64,000 nucleotides of DNA from Desmodus rotundus (lineage: Eukaryota; Chordata; Mammalia; Chiroptera; Phyllostomidae). The stretch covers positions 7,979,342-8,043,341 of the forward strand of contig NC_071399.1 of assembly GCF_022682495.2 (NCBI RefSeq), given 5' to 3'. Within the stretch, counting starts at the first letter, position 1, and the number at the start of each line of letters is the position of its first letter. Of this stretch, positions 32,460 to 44,500 are shown piece after piece. Both the position numbers and the translations under genes were made by a program. Below the pieces are notes generated by a model that was not told where the DNA came from, ran no database searches, and saw only the letters and a list, made by a program, of their open reading frames with translations.

Positions 32460-32910
32460 TCGTGTTATTTTCCTGGGGCTGCCAAACTAAGTACCACAGA
32501 CTGGGTGGCTTTCAGTGACACAAATACATGGCCTCGGAGCTCTGGAGGCTGCAAGTCCCAGGTCAAGGTGTTGGCAGAGCCGTGCTCTCTCTGAAGGCTC
32601 CAGGGGAGGCCCCTTTCTTGCCTCGTCCAGCTTCGGGTAGTTGCTGGAAATTCTTGGTGCTCCTGGGTTGTGGCAGCATCGTTCCGATCTCAGCCTTTGT
32701 CTTCACAGAACCACCTTCCCTCTGTGTGTCTGTTTTGAATTTTTCCTCTTTGTGTGAAGATAGCCGTCCCTGGGGTAGAGCCCACCCTAATCCATTACAA
32801 CCTCATCTTAACTTGGTTCCAGCTGCAAACACCCTATTTGAAAACAAGGTCATGTTTACAGATCCTGGGGGGACATGAATTTTGGGGAGACACTATCCAA
32901 CCCCGTACAG
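32460..32910 (-). mobile_element. MLT1-type LTR (ERVL-MaLR), solo, antisense
   Basis: The antisense MLT1 pattern runs from ttattttcctggggctgcc and accacagactgggtggct through ggaggctgcaagtcccag, gcccaccctaatccatta and ggggggacatgaattttgg. It is a non-coding LTR relic with no internal viral genes nearby. Boundaries are approximate. Confidence 0.82.
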
Positions 32911-34779
32911 ACCTCAGCGGTCCACATCTTTTGGTGATTTGCTGTGGACAGCCACGTCTCTATTTGCTGACCCCATTTGCACAAAATATCTCCAACCATC
33001 CTTGCTTGCTTTTCAACATTCTAAAATCAAATGTGCAGATTCCGATTGCACTTTTGGGGGCGGGGGTGGACTAAGGCCATCACTTGTCTGAGATGACGTT
33101 TGAAATTGGCTGTGCATTTGGGTCCTCGGATGGACACTTAGGAGTTTCTCTGTTTTATTTGCCCTTGTCATCAGTACCTGTCACTTATTGCTGAAGTCCA
33201 CCTCTGTGTTTATATAGACCCTCTCTCACTTCCAGTTCTGGGGAGCGAGAAAGCCGGACTCCGGGTGTGCTGTGAGTTGTTGAGAAAGCTTGAACTCAAT
33301 GAGACAATGTTACAGCTCCTGTAGACAGGGATATCATTGATTTTCAGCTTGGTATTCATTTCCTGTACTTTGTAAATAGGGATCCACCGAGGACACTCCA
33401 GCTTTGCCGCAAGGGCACAGGCCCTGGCCCCGCCACCCAGAGCACCCGCCCTGGGCAATGTTCCTGTGCTGCTGGCTCTTGTTCTCTGCATTGAATCCTT
33501 CCCTTCTCTTCAAGGCCTGCATCACTAATCACAGTTCTGTGCATTTGTTCAAGGCCAGGTGTACACACTGCGCGAATGGGTTTCCTTAGAACACTTTGCT
33601 TCCCTGCAATGTGCTCTACAGAATGTGGGCCGCCTGCTTTGCGGGTCGATAGGAGTGAGGACAGGGCGCTCTGTCTGTCCATCTGTCTCTCTAGGCTGCG
33701 CTCTCCACCCCAAGCGCGGCTTTCCCAATGCCGCGATCGGCGCTCCATCGTGAGGCCCCCTCTGCTTTCCCGATTCCCATGTACGCATTTGCTATACAGT
33801 TGGATCAGAGATGAGGGAGGTGCTATTGTACTGACTTAGTCTGATAATATGTAGAAGCTCAAGTGATAATGGGCCGTACACTTCTGTGACTGCGCCTCGG
33901 ATTCACACGCCCTTTCACCGTGGGCCCCTTTTTGTCAGGACTCGGCAAAGAAGTCCAAAGTTGAGCTCTGGAGGAGGAGGAAATGGGCCGTGTAAAAGCA
34001 GATCGGTCTGGGCATTAAAGCGAAGGCCCCGGGCTGACCCCGCCGGGTCCTGCAGTGGTCTCTTCGCTGAGTGCATTTTTAGGCGCCCAGCCATTAAATC
34101 CAGTCGTGCAGGGAGAGGCCTACCGCCCGGTGAATCTGTCTGTAGTCACGGCCAAGTGGGACTTGGCTGCCGTCACAGCTGTCGTTTGATTCCTGCTCGG
34201 TTTGGACAAGACCTTCTCTGCCCCTGGAGCTCACTCCCTTAGGCAGCACCTCATGCTCTAGAACATTCCATTTCTAAAAGCACAGCCTGTCTTATGCTCT
34301 GTGTCCTCAGGGCTGAGTACACACGGATGAGCCCAACACAGAATCCTGGGGCTTTCAAGCTGAAAGACGCCAGGGGTGAATTAGGTGCATGAGTTTTAGC
34401 GAAGAGCAGGCTGAGGATGTGTGTGCACACATACGTATGTATAATGTACACGCAAACATATACGTGTGTACCCGTCCCCCCCCCCCCCCGAAACACTGTG
34501 GACATAATTACAGGGTTGCTTTTGTGGGAGTCCTCCCAGTCACCCCACATCGAAGGTTTACTCCCTCAAAAGACCTGCCTGAAATTGTCTGAGCTAAACC
34601 CAGGATGTAGCCTCGTACCAAATAGGAGGGATGCGTGAGCCATTATCCTTCTCAGGAAATTTTGCTGAGAGTTCACACTTTATTCCAGGCCCCAAGTCTC
34701 TGTAAAATCTTGTAATTGAGTGATTTTTTTTAAATGAGAATTTTTGTTTTGAGTTAACGAGACAGTCACATGCAGTTGC
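32911..34779. other. Intergenic stretch without recognised element
   Basis: No gene or confident repeat is seen. It includes a 14-base poly(C) run at 34476-34489 next to a GTACACG/TATACG-type alternating tract. Confidence 0.5.
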
Positions 34780-35090
34780 AAGAAATGCCTTCAGTACTAA
34801 TTTTTAAAAATTAGGTAACAATGGCCATGTGACATTATGTTCATTTCAGGTGTACAGCGTAATAATTTGTGAAATGCTCACCACGTGAGTCGAAGGTGGC
34901 GTGTGTCACCACACACAGTTACAATGTATTTCCTTGTGAGGAGAACCTTTAAGCTCTACTCTCTCAGCAGTTTTCAGATATGCGATACAGTGTTGTTAAC
35001 TACGTTTGTGCTTTTTGACCCCCCACACCCCTTCGGCCCCCTCTGCACGTTGTATGCCATAGATACGTTCAATATGTGCTGTTGAGGGGT
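34780..35090 (-). mobile_element. L1M-type LINE fragment, antisense
   Basis: The order tcatttcaggtgtacagcg, gtgaaatgctcaccacg, acacacagttacaatg, gtgaggagaacctttaagc, cagcagttttcagatatg and tttgaccccccacacccc is the antisense of an L1M 3'UTR. Confidence 0.68.
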
Positions 35091-37132
35091 AATTGATAAA
35101 ACAACTGTAATTTGTGCTGGGCAAGAGGTCTCTCGAGGGAAATGTGTTTGGAAATTACTGGGCCCAATGCCAGAAAGGCAATCTCCTGTCCGTCAGTGAC
35201 TTTGTCTTTTGTTTCTTACGCATTTCTCCTTTTCAGGTTCTCTTTTACATAGTTTTTGCACACATGGTAGGCAATTAGTCTGTTACGATTGTGCTGTTGT
35301 GAAGTAGTACGTGTGAGGAATGAATGGAATGCTCGTATTTTCTCCGTGGTGTGGGGTCAGGAGTGAGGAGTTAGCAGAGTTCCTGGCTGGGGAAGGGGAG
35401 AGCTGGCCAGCGGCACCCTCCAGAAGGCCGCCAGCCACTCTGCTCCTGCGTGCACTAGGAGGAGGAGTGCAAGGGATTTGCTGCCCCAGCACCAAGGGAA
35501 CGACACTTCCTCTGGACCAGTCCTCCCCAGCGAATTCCATTTATCATCCTTTCATCTCCTTCTAGAATCCCGACAGGCAAGCAGGCTGCCTCAGGACTGC
35601 CTTGTGGCAAAGGATAATAGCCCACTCTCAGGGAACCATAAATATCTGGCGTTTGAAGTGGATTGAGAATTAAAACAAAACAAAACAAAACAAAACCTTA
35701 AGACACTAAACTTTGGGAACCAGCTGCAGGTCCTGGATTCCCTGAAGTGCCTTTGATAGGTGTCGCATTAAAGCTGACCTCTTTGCCGAAGTTTCGGGAG
35801 AAGGATGGTGCTTTCTTTTTTTTTCTTTTAATGTGATAAAAATTCACTCTGCCTGCCAAGAATGTACTGTGGGGTGAGGGCGGGTTACTTTCTCTGGAGG
35901 GGGAGACGGGTTAGACTGATGCCCTCCGGGAAGCGCTTGGTGGCGGCTACAGCTCTGACAAAGCCTTCAGCGGAAAGCTACTTCCAGTTTCAAATGCAGA
36001 GTTTACAAGGGGAGGGCGTGGGCTGCTGCCCTCGCTTCCATCAGGCATGCACAGAGCACCCTGGCACGCAAGGCCGAGGGGGGTCTTGAACTTGCTGCTT
36101 AAATCCCTCGACAGGCAAGATCCCCTCACTCATCCTCAGGAGCGGAAAGTCACATAACCTCTCCTAAGACGTATTTATACTAAGAAAATAAAGTTCTGTA
36201 ATTCGGAGGAAGGCAAAGGGTGAATTGCACAAAGAGAAAGAACAAGACAAAGAATTCATTTGGCTAAGCTGTTCTCACAGGTTTTAACACTTTACTTCTT
36301 TGTGGTCTAATAGGAAAAGCTCGGAGCAGTCTCGGGGTGGTTTGTACCCCACAGACTTGTGTGTTTTGAGGCCGTGAGCTGAATGGCCTCTCAGAGCCAA
36401 CTTGGGGCCTTGGGTCTGCAGTCACCGCGTCCTTGAGGGTAGGTAGCGAATACGAGGAGGGAAGGAGCGAACCAGGGGAGTCAAGGCCAGGTGAGCGGAA
36501 GGCTGGGGCAGGGGCCCGGGGTCGGGGAAGAGCAGTGTTGGCGGATGTGACGTCAAGGTCTCTGGACTAGGACAGCAAACCTACTCTGTCTCTTCACACC
36601 CCATCCTCCTGCCCCAGGACCACTACCCCTGCCAGGGCCAGCCGACCTGAACCTCCGGGTGTGGGTTCATCCCACTGTGTTGTTGTACATCCTTCCTCCC
36701 TCACATTTGATAGAGGGGAAATCCTGTGACGTGGAATGTCAAGGGCGGATCTACAGGAAACAGAAGGCTGGAGGCCTCTTAGGAGGCCCAGAGGTGTGGA
36801 AGCAGACATCCAGCTCCGACTCCCCCGGGGTTTGTGTGTGTGGTGCATCTGGCTGCCGCCACGGGCTACTGCAGGCCCTTTGTACCACCCACTCTCTCTC
36901 CAGCCTTCGCGCTGATTTTCCTCAGCTCTCCTCCGACCGCTCCATCCCGTTACCTCGAGGATAGGGTCAGCGCTGTGGCGAATGCCGAGAGCACAAGGGA
37001 GGTGTAGGAATGTGACAGAGCGGCCCCAGGAGTGAGTTTGGGCCTGCATCTGGGAGGAGAGAACAGTTCTTGGCCTCGGGTTCGACAGCATCTTTCTCCT
37101 CCATATTGCCTTATGATCGGGGTCGCCAAATA
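35091..37132. other. Intergenic stretch
   Basis: I recognise only an (AAAAC)n simple repeat (35672-35696). No gene evidence: GC-rich frames on both strands overlap one another without splice or domain logic. Confidence 0.5.
35672..35696 (+). repeat. (AAAAC)n simple repeat
   Basis: Five pentamer units. It could be the decayed tail of a retroelement, but none is identifiable upstream. Confidence 0.9.
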
Positions 37133-37485
37133 AAAGCATGTGACAAACTCAGCAGATCCTTGAAGTCGTGTTAAGTGAAAGAAGCCAGTCTCAGAAGACC
37201 ACATGTTGTATGAGTCCATGTATGTGAAATGTCCAGAATGGGCAAAGGTAGGAAGACAGAAAGTAAATTAGCAGCTGCCTAGGGCTGTGGAACAAGGAGA
37301 CAGGGATGGGGGGGATGGGGGGGTGACTGTCGTGGTGGCAGGGCTGCTTCTTCGGGCGATCAAACGGTTCTCAAATTAGATTGTGGTGATGATGGCGAAA
37401 CTCTGTGAATGTACTAAAAATCCCTGACTTGTACAGTTAAAGTGGTGGAGTTTTCTCATACATGAGTATCTTCGTAAGCTATTTT
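37133..37485 (+). mobile_element. L1M-type LINE 3'UTR, sense
   Basis: The landmarks gtgaaagaagccagtctc, gtatgagtccatgtatgt, gtccagaatgggcaaag, agctgcctagggctgtgg, gattgtggtgatgatggc, gtgaatgtactaaaaatcc and acttgtacagttaaagtgg give a clear old L1 3' end. It contains a G-run block at 37304-37324. Confidence 0.78.
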
Positions 37486-37502
37486 AAAAATGCATATTAC
37501 CA

Positions 37503-37620
37503 AGTTAAATTTGAATTTTGCATAAACCATGAAACTTAGTACAACCATATCCTATACAATATTTGGGACATATGTACACTAAAAATATTTTCATGGTTTA
37601 TGTAAAATTCAAATTTAACT
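37503..37620. repeat. Palindromic element, 32-bp arms at 31/32 identity
   Basis: The left arm at 37503-37534 and the right arm at 37589-37620 are reverse complements with a single mismatch. The spacer is itself partly self-complementary (gtacaaccatatcc against gggacatatgtac), so nearly the whole 118 bp can fold. The flank ggatgtcctg...ggcagccct resembles a repeat seen widely in mammals, but I cannot name it. Confidence 0.88.
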
Positions 37621-37659
37621 GGATGTCCTGTGTTTTAGGTGGCAGCCCTACTTATGATT

Positions 37660-38187
37660 CAAGTAAATGTTCCAGAAAGCACTAATCTGTAGTCAAAAAT
37701 GAAAACTAATGGTTTGTGAGATGCCATTTAAATGAGATTTAAGGGGACCCTTACTTACTTTGGATCAAACTGCGTGACAGTTAACCAAGACCAAGAAGTT
37801 CTCATTTGACAACAGTGCTTTTCTAAGAATCTGACTGTGGCTCCCAAGGCAGAGAGAGGTTCAGGAGGGAAAGAAATAGTGTTTCAATTGTGTTACTAAA
37901 AATTTACAAAAATGATAGAAAACGTTTAGAAGTGAGAAGAACTGGATATTTTATATGTACATTCTAGTCTTTACACTTTATGAATCTTGCCATTGAATTT
38001 GAGACAGTTTGAGGGAAGTTTGCAAGTGTGAACCTTTAATGTTTTCGACTTGTTCAAGTATATGACAAATTATTATAAAATATTTATTACATGACTGTTA
38101 CACAATGAGATTTACTATAAAGATTGTCGTGTTTTATAAAAGAAGATGAAGGTACCTTTGAGTAAAATGTTTATATTATAAACATTA
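37660..38187. other. AT-rich intergenic stretch
   Basis: I see nothing coding or nameable here. Confidence 0.5.
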
Positions 38188-38872
38188 CACAAGGTCTGTT
38201 CAGAAAGTATCCGGCCACGCATATGAATAATAGAGACATTCATTGAAGAAGGTACAAGATACAAGAAACACTGTACATAGGACAATGACACCCCAGCCCC
38301 CTTCAAAGTAGGCACCTTGGGACCTCACACAATTCTCCTAGTTGCCATCAGCTGCCCCGTCGTATTTACCTGAATCTCATTGACAGTCTGAAATCTCTTC
38401 CCTTTCAAAGGTGATTTTAGTTTAGGGAGAAGCTGTAAGTCTCAGGGCACCAAATCTGGGCTGTAGGGGGGCTGAGTCACGTGGTGATTTGCTGTTTTGC
38501 CAAAAAACTCTGCATGAGACGTGATGCGTGAAGGGTGCATCGTTGTGATGAAGCTGCCAATCACCAGTTGCCCATAGCTGAGGCCTTCTGAGTCATCTGA
38601 ATAGTTTCCACGGAGAAATGTTCAAGCTTAATGCAAAATTTGATGCAGATTCATTTGTCGCTCTGCTGACTCAGTCATTTTGAATGTGACAGCCACATGA
38701 TCCACGTGCTCACTCAGTGGTGTCTGCCACCCCCACTGACCAGTACAGTGAAGTTGTCATTGTTCACACATGTGCCTCCTAGTCTACTTTCCTTGGCTGT
38801 AGGTGACATGGATGTCGTGCAAGCTGTTCTCATTATATTAACAATGGTTGGACTTTTTCTGGACAGACTATA
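38188..38872 (-). mobile_element. Decayed mariner-family DNA transposon
   Basis: The left end ggtctgttcagaaagtat and the inverse of the right end (agtctgtccagaaaaagtc) form imperfect terminal inverted repeats, roughly 20 of 26 complementary. Between them, the minus strand holds a broken transposase C-terminal part with the family motif PPYSPDL followed by LPKLKSPLKGKRFQTVN. The element is about 685 bp, shorter than the usual 1.2-1.3 kb, so it is internally deleted. Confidence 0.85.
38195..38700 (-). pseudogene. Mariner transposase remnant
   Basis: Translation on the minus strand gives the C-terminal part of a mariner transposase. SHAEFFGKTANHHVTQ is followed by PPYSPDL, which carries the third catalytic aspartate position of the DDD triad. 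Several in-frame stops follow, e.g. directly after PDLVP. The upstream catalytic region is missing or unrecognisable, so it cannot be functional. Confidence 0.8.
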
Positions 38873-41184
38873 TACATATATTTCTGTGGATGCTCTGTAT
38901 TTGTTTCAAAGGGATGTCTCAGTTTACAAATTCTGGTAAGCAGAATTGTTTAAGTTTGCACTTGCGTATTTGCTATCTTTACAGAATGATGACACCCCAT
39001 GTTTGTACTGGGATATCCAGCATAAAATTGCTATCACAGTATATGTCAGTACAGGATTATCAAGCCTGAGGAGGCCATGGAAGAGACCATTGCAGGGTCT
39101 TCAGGCATAAAGATGGTAATGTATGTGTGCATGATTACAACCTTCTGAGATAATGGAGATAATGGAGACTTCTATTGTCTCCATTTTACAGGTGGGGCAA
39201 CTAAGGCAGAAGCAGGGTAAGCCTTTTGCCTTTGGTCTCACAGCTAATAAGAACCAGACCCCAGCTCAGGGGCCATCAAAGCCCTTGACATTGACTGCTT
39301 CTGTCTCTCGTTTATTCTGCAGAAAGCCTTCCCCACTGGACTGCAACCGAACACTCCTTTCAGGTGCTGCCTCAAGCGTCAGCGGTCAGTGGCACCCAAA
39401 CTGCACCTTTAACTGTGTTGTTCTTACTGATCATTATCCCCTCCGAATGCATGGAAAGCTCTGACAGTGAACATGGACCTTTCTCACATGCTCACCCCAG
39501 CTGCTAATGGTGCACATTCGGCCAGCAGCGTGGGACTTGCTGTTCTGATGACCGGACGCCTTGTAGCTCTGAGCAAGCGTGGAGCAGCACTAGAGCTGGA
39601 AGCAATCTCCTCTGAATTGCTCTTGTCAGTTCTTTGAAAAGTGCTGAGGAAAAGAGAGAGCAGCCAGGAGGAGCCCGTGGGGGGGCCCGTGTGCCAGTCT
39701 GGCCATCATCCTACCGTCCAGACCAGTCAGGGGGGGAACTGTCAGGAGAGAGTGGGTCGGCGCTGGCAGGGCCAGAGGGTGCTCGGTGTTCAGATCCGCT
39801 AGGAAGAAGGATCTTTCCAGAGGGTTTCTACAGGGGTTTCTGTAGTTCCTTCAGCTGCGGGAAGGTCTCAGAGACTCGAAACATCAGGCCTAGACTCTGT
39901 TTTCGCATGCCCCGGAATGAAAAGGACCTTTGTGACTTTCATGTGGGCTTATTTAATATTCAGCCTGCAGAAGACGGAAGGTGGTCCACGACCTTGAGGG
40001 GAAGGAGGCCCCCACCCGCCTGCCATCGTTTTGGCATTAGCTGTTACTGGATCCCGCGAAAACATTGGAAGGGAATTTGTTTTGTGGTTGGGTTTCCTTT
40101 TCTTTTTTTTTTTTTTTTAACATCATTACTGTTAGATCAGTATTTCCTCAAATGAGTGAGGGGAAGGGCGCGGTGACTTCCTAAAGGAAAGTATTTATAT
40201 TTTTAGACCCAAATCTGCTTTTACAAAGCTTTTCTTTAAAAAATGCATAGAAAGAGAGTTCTGAACCACAGAAAATACATCTTAAACTGTAGTTAAGTCA
40301 GTTTAGCCTATTAAATGTAATGTTATCAGAAAGATAGGATTGATTTTGTTCTAAAGATGACAAAAAAAATTTTTCTGGATTTTAGAATATCTGCCTCACC
40401 TCTACTACCTTCTGAACTCTCTGGCTTTCAGCTCACGTGTGAGCTCAGTCTGGGAGTGGCGGGCCCAGTTCGGGCTGTGAGTAACGGACTGGGAGGAGGC
40501 CATGTGAGTGGGGAAGAAGGCAGAGAGGCATGGGAGAGATGCTGTCCTGTGGTGACACAGCCCACGCTGTTTGTCATGAACTTAGGACATGTTTCAGTCC
40601 CAGGAGGTTCTAAAGGTCAACGTGTCCAGTGTTCCTTGTATTGTCTACCCTGTGCACCAGGGGCCTGGAGTCCACATGCCTGACGTGCAGCCCGGCCGAG
40701 CTTGGCCAATGCCCAGGTGGTACAATGGCCCGTTTCACGAATGAGCAGCTGGTGATCTAAGAGGTCACGGGCCCCAGACCAGCAGCCAATTGTAAGTGGA
40801 GCCTATCTGAGGTGTGTGCCTGAGAGCGCGCTGTGCTGGGCGGATATGGCTGTGGACAGACAGACGAGGCCTCTATGACATGCTTAATGGGGCTCTGGGA
40901 AGACATCCCCCTAATGTCTCCATCCGTCCTCCTTCAGGATTTCATTCTGAAACCCACTAAAGAAGACATAAAACCTTTATGTCTCAGTTGTAGATGAGAA
41001 GTTACCATAAATATACCAAAAGCTAAGGGGAGGTGATAATGGGTAACTATCCATTTTTGAGCAAATGTTGATAGTGGGGAAAGAGGTGGCATGCAATTGC
41101 ACAGGCCTTGGCCGGGTGCCCAGAATGGAGGGGAAGTCACAGACCACACAGCAAAGACTAGCTGGAGGATAGGAATTTTGCTTG
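38873..41184. other. Intergenic stretch
   Basis: Apart from a MIR-like piece at 39150-39270 and a T16 run at 40103-40118, I recognise nothing. The 173-codon frame at 39634-40155 ends in translated poly-T and is not gene-like. Confidence 0.5.
39150..39270 (-). repeat. MIR-family relic, antisense
   Basis: The pattern ctccattttacaggtgggg, caactaaggcagaagcag, gtctcacagctaataag and aaccagaccccagctcag is an antisense MIR core. Confidence 0.5.
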
Positions 41185-41280
41185 CTAATTTTCTACCGTG
41201 AAAGTTTCAAATATTCAGAAAAATTAAAATAATAGTATATTTCTCACCCAGATACCATCTATCTTAAAAATTTAAAAACA
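41185..41280 (-). mobile_element. Old LINE-like fragment split by a Ves SINE
   Basis: The text ccgtgaaagtttcaaatatt, cagaaaaattaaaataatag and tcacccagataccatct is the start of the LINE-like series also seen at 21545. Its continuation (catatccccacatttgcat) resumes at 41499 after the inserted SINE. Confidence 0.5.
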
Positions 41281-41488
41281 GCCCTGGCTGGTGAGGCTCA
41301 GTGGATTGAGCGCTGGCCTGCAGACCAAAGGGTCACCGGTTCGGGGACGATTCCCAGTTGGGGCACATGCCTGGGCTGTGGGCCAGGTCCCCAGTAGGGG
41401 GCGTGCGAGAGGCAACCACACATTGATGTTTTTCTCCCTCCCTTCCCCTCTCTTTAAAAATACATAAATAAAATATTTCAAAATAAAT
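41281..41488 (+). mobile_element. Ves SINE with exact target-site duplication
   Basis: A sense-oriented Ves copy: a gccctggctggtgaggctca head, tRNA-like promoter part ggttcggggacgattcc, body gcacatgcctgggctgtgg, and tail ctttaaaaatacataaat. Exact 10-bp duplications tttaaaaaca flank it at 41271-41280 and 41489-41498. It interrupts an older LINE fragment. Confidence 0.96.
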
Positions 41489-41519
41489 TTTAAAAACATA
41501 TCCCCACATTTGCATCACC

Positions 41520-41539
41520 TGTGTGTGTGTGTGTGTGCG
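41520..41539 (+). repeat. (GT)n microsatellite
   Basis: About nine GT units followed by GCGCG. Confidence 0.9.
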
Positions 41540-44500
41540 CGTAGTCAGGGCCGAAGTTTCCTCTAAGAATGCAGACTGCAAGGCTGGGGAAATGACAAAG
41601 CGCAGTGCAGTGAGCTCGGAAGGGACTCCAGGTCACAGCAGCAGAGAAGTGGCATCAGACCCGAGATTCCTGGGATCTCAGGCTCTGTTCTTCCCACTTA
41701 CAGCATGTCCTGTTATTAACGCGATGATTCACACCTGACACTTTGATCGCACTTTTGAGCGTTCCGGTGTCTCTCACACGATGCCTATTATTTCCAGTGT
41801 CATTCCACCTAGTGCTAAAGAAACGGGAAAATAACAGGGGAGGGAGACCACAAAGGGCAGGCCCCTCCCGAAAGGAGAGTGTTTCCAAGGAGTTAAAGCT
41901 CAGAAGATGAGGAGTTGCTTTTCGCATGCTGACTTGAGGCTTCTTTTGAAGTTTTGAACAGGAAAAGCTGGAAAATTAACTTGGCTGTCAGCCCGTAGGA
42001 AGAGAGTTTCTCTTCTCCAGAGGGAGAAGCAGGGCAATGCGAGGGGTCGCCCAGGTTTTCTGCCTTCCCACTGGGGCGCTAGGACCTTGAGGAACACTTA
42101 CCTGCCGACGCTGTTCCAGCCCCCTGGCTGTTTCCACTTTCTGTATATCCTTCCTCGCATCTTTCCCACTGGGGTGGGTGCCCCTCGGCCCCACCCCTAG
42201 TCTCGACACCCCACTCCCACCCCACCCAGGGCTTACTCCTAGGGTTCCATTTTCACTCGGGGCTGTAAATGAACAGGGAACGGGGCTCCCTGTTCGTTTT
42301 TTTGTCTCCTGCACTGAACCACCGCCTTCACAGCGACCGAAGGCGTGTTTGAAATGCCGTCAGGGTGTCGGGACCAAACGCAGTCCCTGCCACTCGTGGA
42401 CGTGCAGTAGTGTTTGAGGAATGAAGCACCAGAAACCAGAAACGCGCGAAGATTGGGCGCCGTGAGGTTTCCCTGCACGTGGACTAAAGTGCAGCAGGGT
42501 TTGTTGCTGTTTCCTTTTGTGGCTTGTTTTCCAGGAGGGGGAGGCGGGTGGGAGAGTTTGGCAAGTATCTAAGCATGAGGGGAAAGGCGGACTTCAATGC
42601 AGCTGAGACAGAGGCTTAACCATGTTGGAAGGTAGCCCAGGGGAGTATTTGCGGAACTAATGATGGATTTTTTTTTTCAAACAAAGACTTGATTGAGCTC
42701 CTTGCTGTAGCAGCAGCGGGGAAGGAGGGTACAAGCCGGTACAGAGGGAGGGAGCCCCGGGGCATGGCCATGAGGGGGGCGGAGTGGGCAGCACCGCAGT
42801 GCTGGGCTTTAACTGAGGGCAAAGGAAGTGATTAGTTCAAAATAAGCTGAAATTCCATGTACAGCCCGACCAGGTCTTTTCCAGTCTCCAAAGGAAGAGG
42901 TTTCCAGAAAAAAAAATCACAGCTACAAAGGCATAGGACATTTCATCCTTGCTCCTCTAGTTAGACCTGATTCTTATTCCTGGATTAGGGATTGTATCTT
43001 CATTGAGTGTAAAATGAAGTGCTTTGCACACTAGCGTTTGTGGAATAAGTCTGTGCGTATGTGTGTGTGTGTGTGTGTGTGTGTTGTTACTGTGGCTGAG
43101 ATATGTGAAAAAGAACCATCTTCATTCTGGACAACTCACCAATATTTCTACTCTTTGATCTGATCAGTTTATGGCTTTTTTAGTCTTATTTTGGAATCAC
43201 ACTTAAAATGCCCTCATGAAAGTTGGGAAGAAGGTACTTTCACTGAGGAAAAAATGAACTTAGTAAGCAAAATAAAAGGAAAAAATGGAAATTGGAGAAA
43301 ATACAAAAATACTAGTGAGAATGAAGGAATTCTTGAGAAGAATTTCTAGCATTTGGAGAACCAGAAGGCAGTAGCAGGTCCAGTCAAGGTCACTGCACCC
43401 TCAGAGTCCTGCCCGGGGCGCAGCCAGCCAGGCCCCAGCCCAGCACAGCACAGGAGTCTAGTGTGCTGAGATTTACATGCATTTCCTGAGTGGATTTTCA
43501 AATCCCATTAAGTGGGGCCAGAATTATAATAGCTTCACGTTAAGCTTTCACTTGAAACCTGAGGCCTGAAAGTTGACTTATTCCCACGCCTTTGTTTAAA
43601 GCATTAGACAAAGCAAGAGCAACAATAAAGCAATTCGATGTCTTTAGAATTCTTGAGCAGGTGAGCTTGGTCTGCCCAAGGTGAAACTATTTACAGTCTA
43701 CCACCATTTGTTCTCGGGAGTTTCGAGTTTTGAAAGAGCACTATGCAAAATTGCCGTCTCAGGGACTTCAAATAAGGTCTTGGGCTCATCAGCTGCCTTG
43801 TGTTGGAAAGGTGCCCCGGTGATGTGAACATAAGGAGAACACACACTCACAGGCTTGGAGTGGAAAATCTCACACAGGGGGAGATGCTGGTAAGTTTCCT
43901 GCCCCAGGAGAGGTGAGGGACCACCAAGTACCCCACTCCTAGACATCTGTGCTTCTTTAGACTAACTCACAGGGATAAGCGTGGTTCTGCATGTGTATCG
44001 GACGGGAAGCACGTTACAAAGAGCCGTTTCAGGGGCTGGCCCATCCTCTCTGTATGGTGAATGATATAAAGTTGGGCATAAGGTGAAAAAAAACGGATCG
44101 CTGTAAGTTCTGTGTCATTTGTCATTATTGCAATGACCACATTAAGGGAAGGTGAATGGATGTACACCTATGTTATAGTCAGCAATGTCAGGACCATAAA
44201 AAGGTAGAGTATGTCTGTCATAAGTGAGAAGTGGGTGAAGTCAAAGTAATCAGTTCTTTCCTCTAAGGGAAGATACACGGTAGGTGAATGTTTTGGAAAC
44301 TCTCTATTGCTGGAACGTAGGTAGCAACTCATTGCTGCTCTTCCCGGTAGGAGAAATATTGGCTTAGGGGTTTTACAACACTAATATGGAACTGCCTGAC
44401 CATTCTGTTTTGGTCGTGGTGGCCACTGTCTAGAGTGGACTTCTGGCTCTTTTCCATTTGTACTGAATTTAGAGGAGGTCCTCCCAGAACCAGTTCTTTT

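Noticed and set aside
39634..40155. 173-codon frame ending in a hydrophobic stretch
   Set aside because: The hydrophobic end is a translated poly-T run, so it is not a membrane segment. No homology was recognised.
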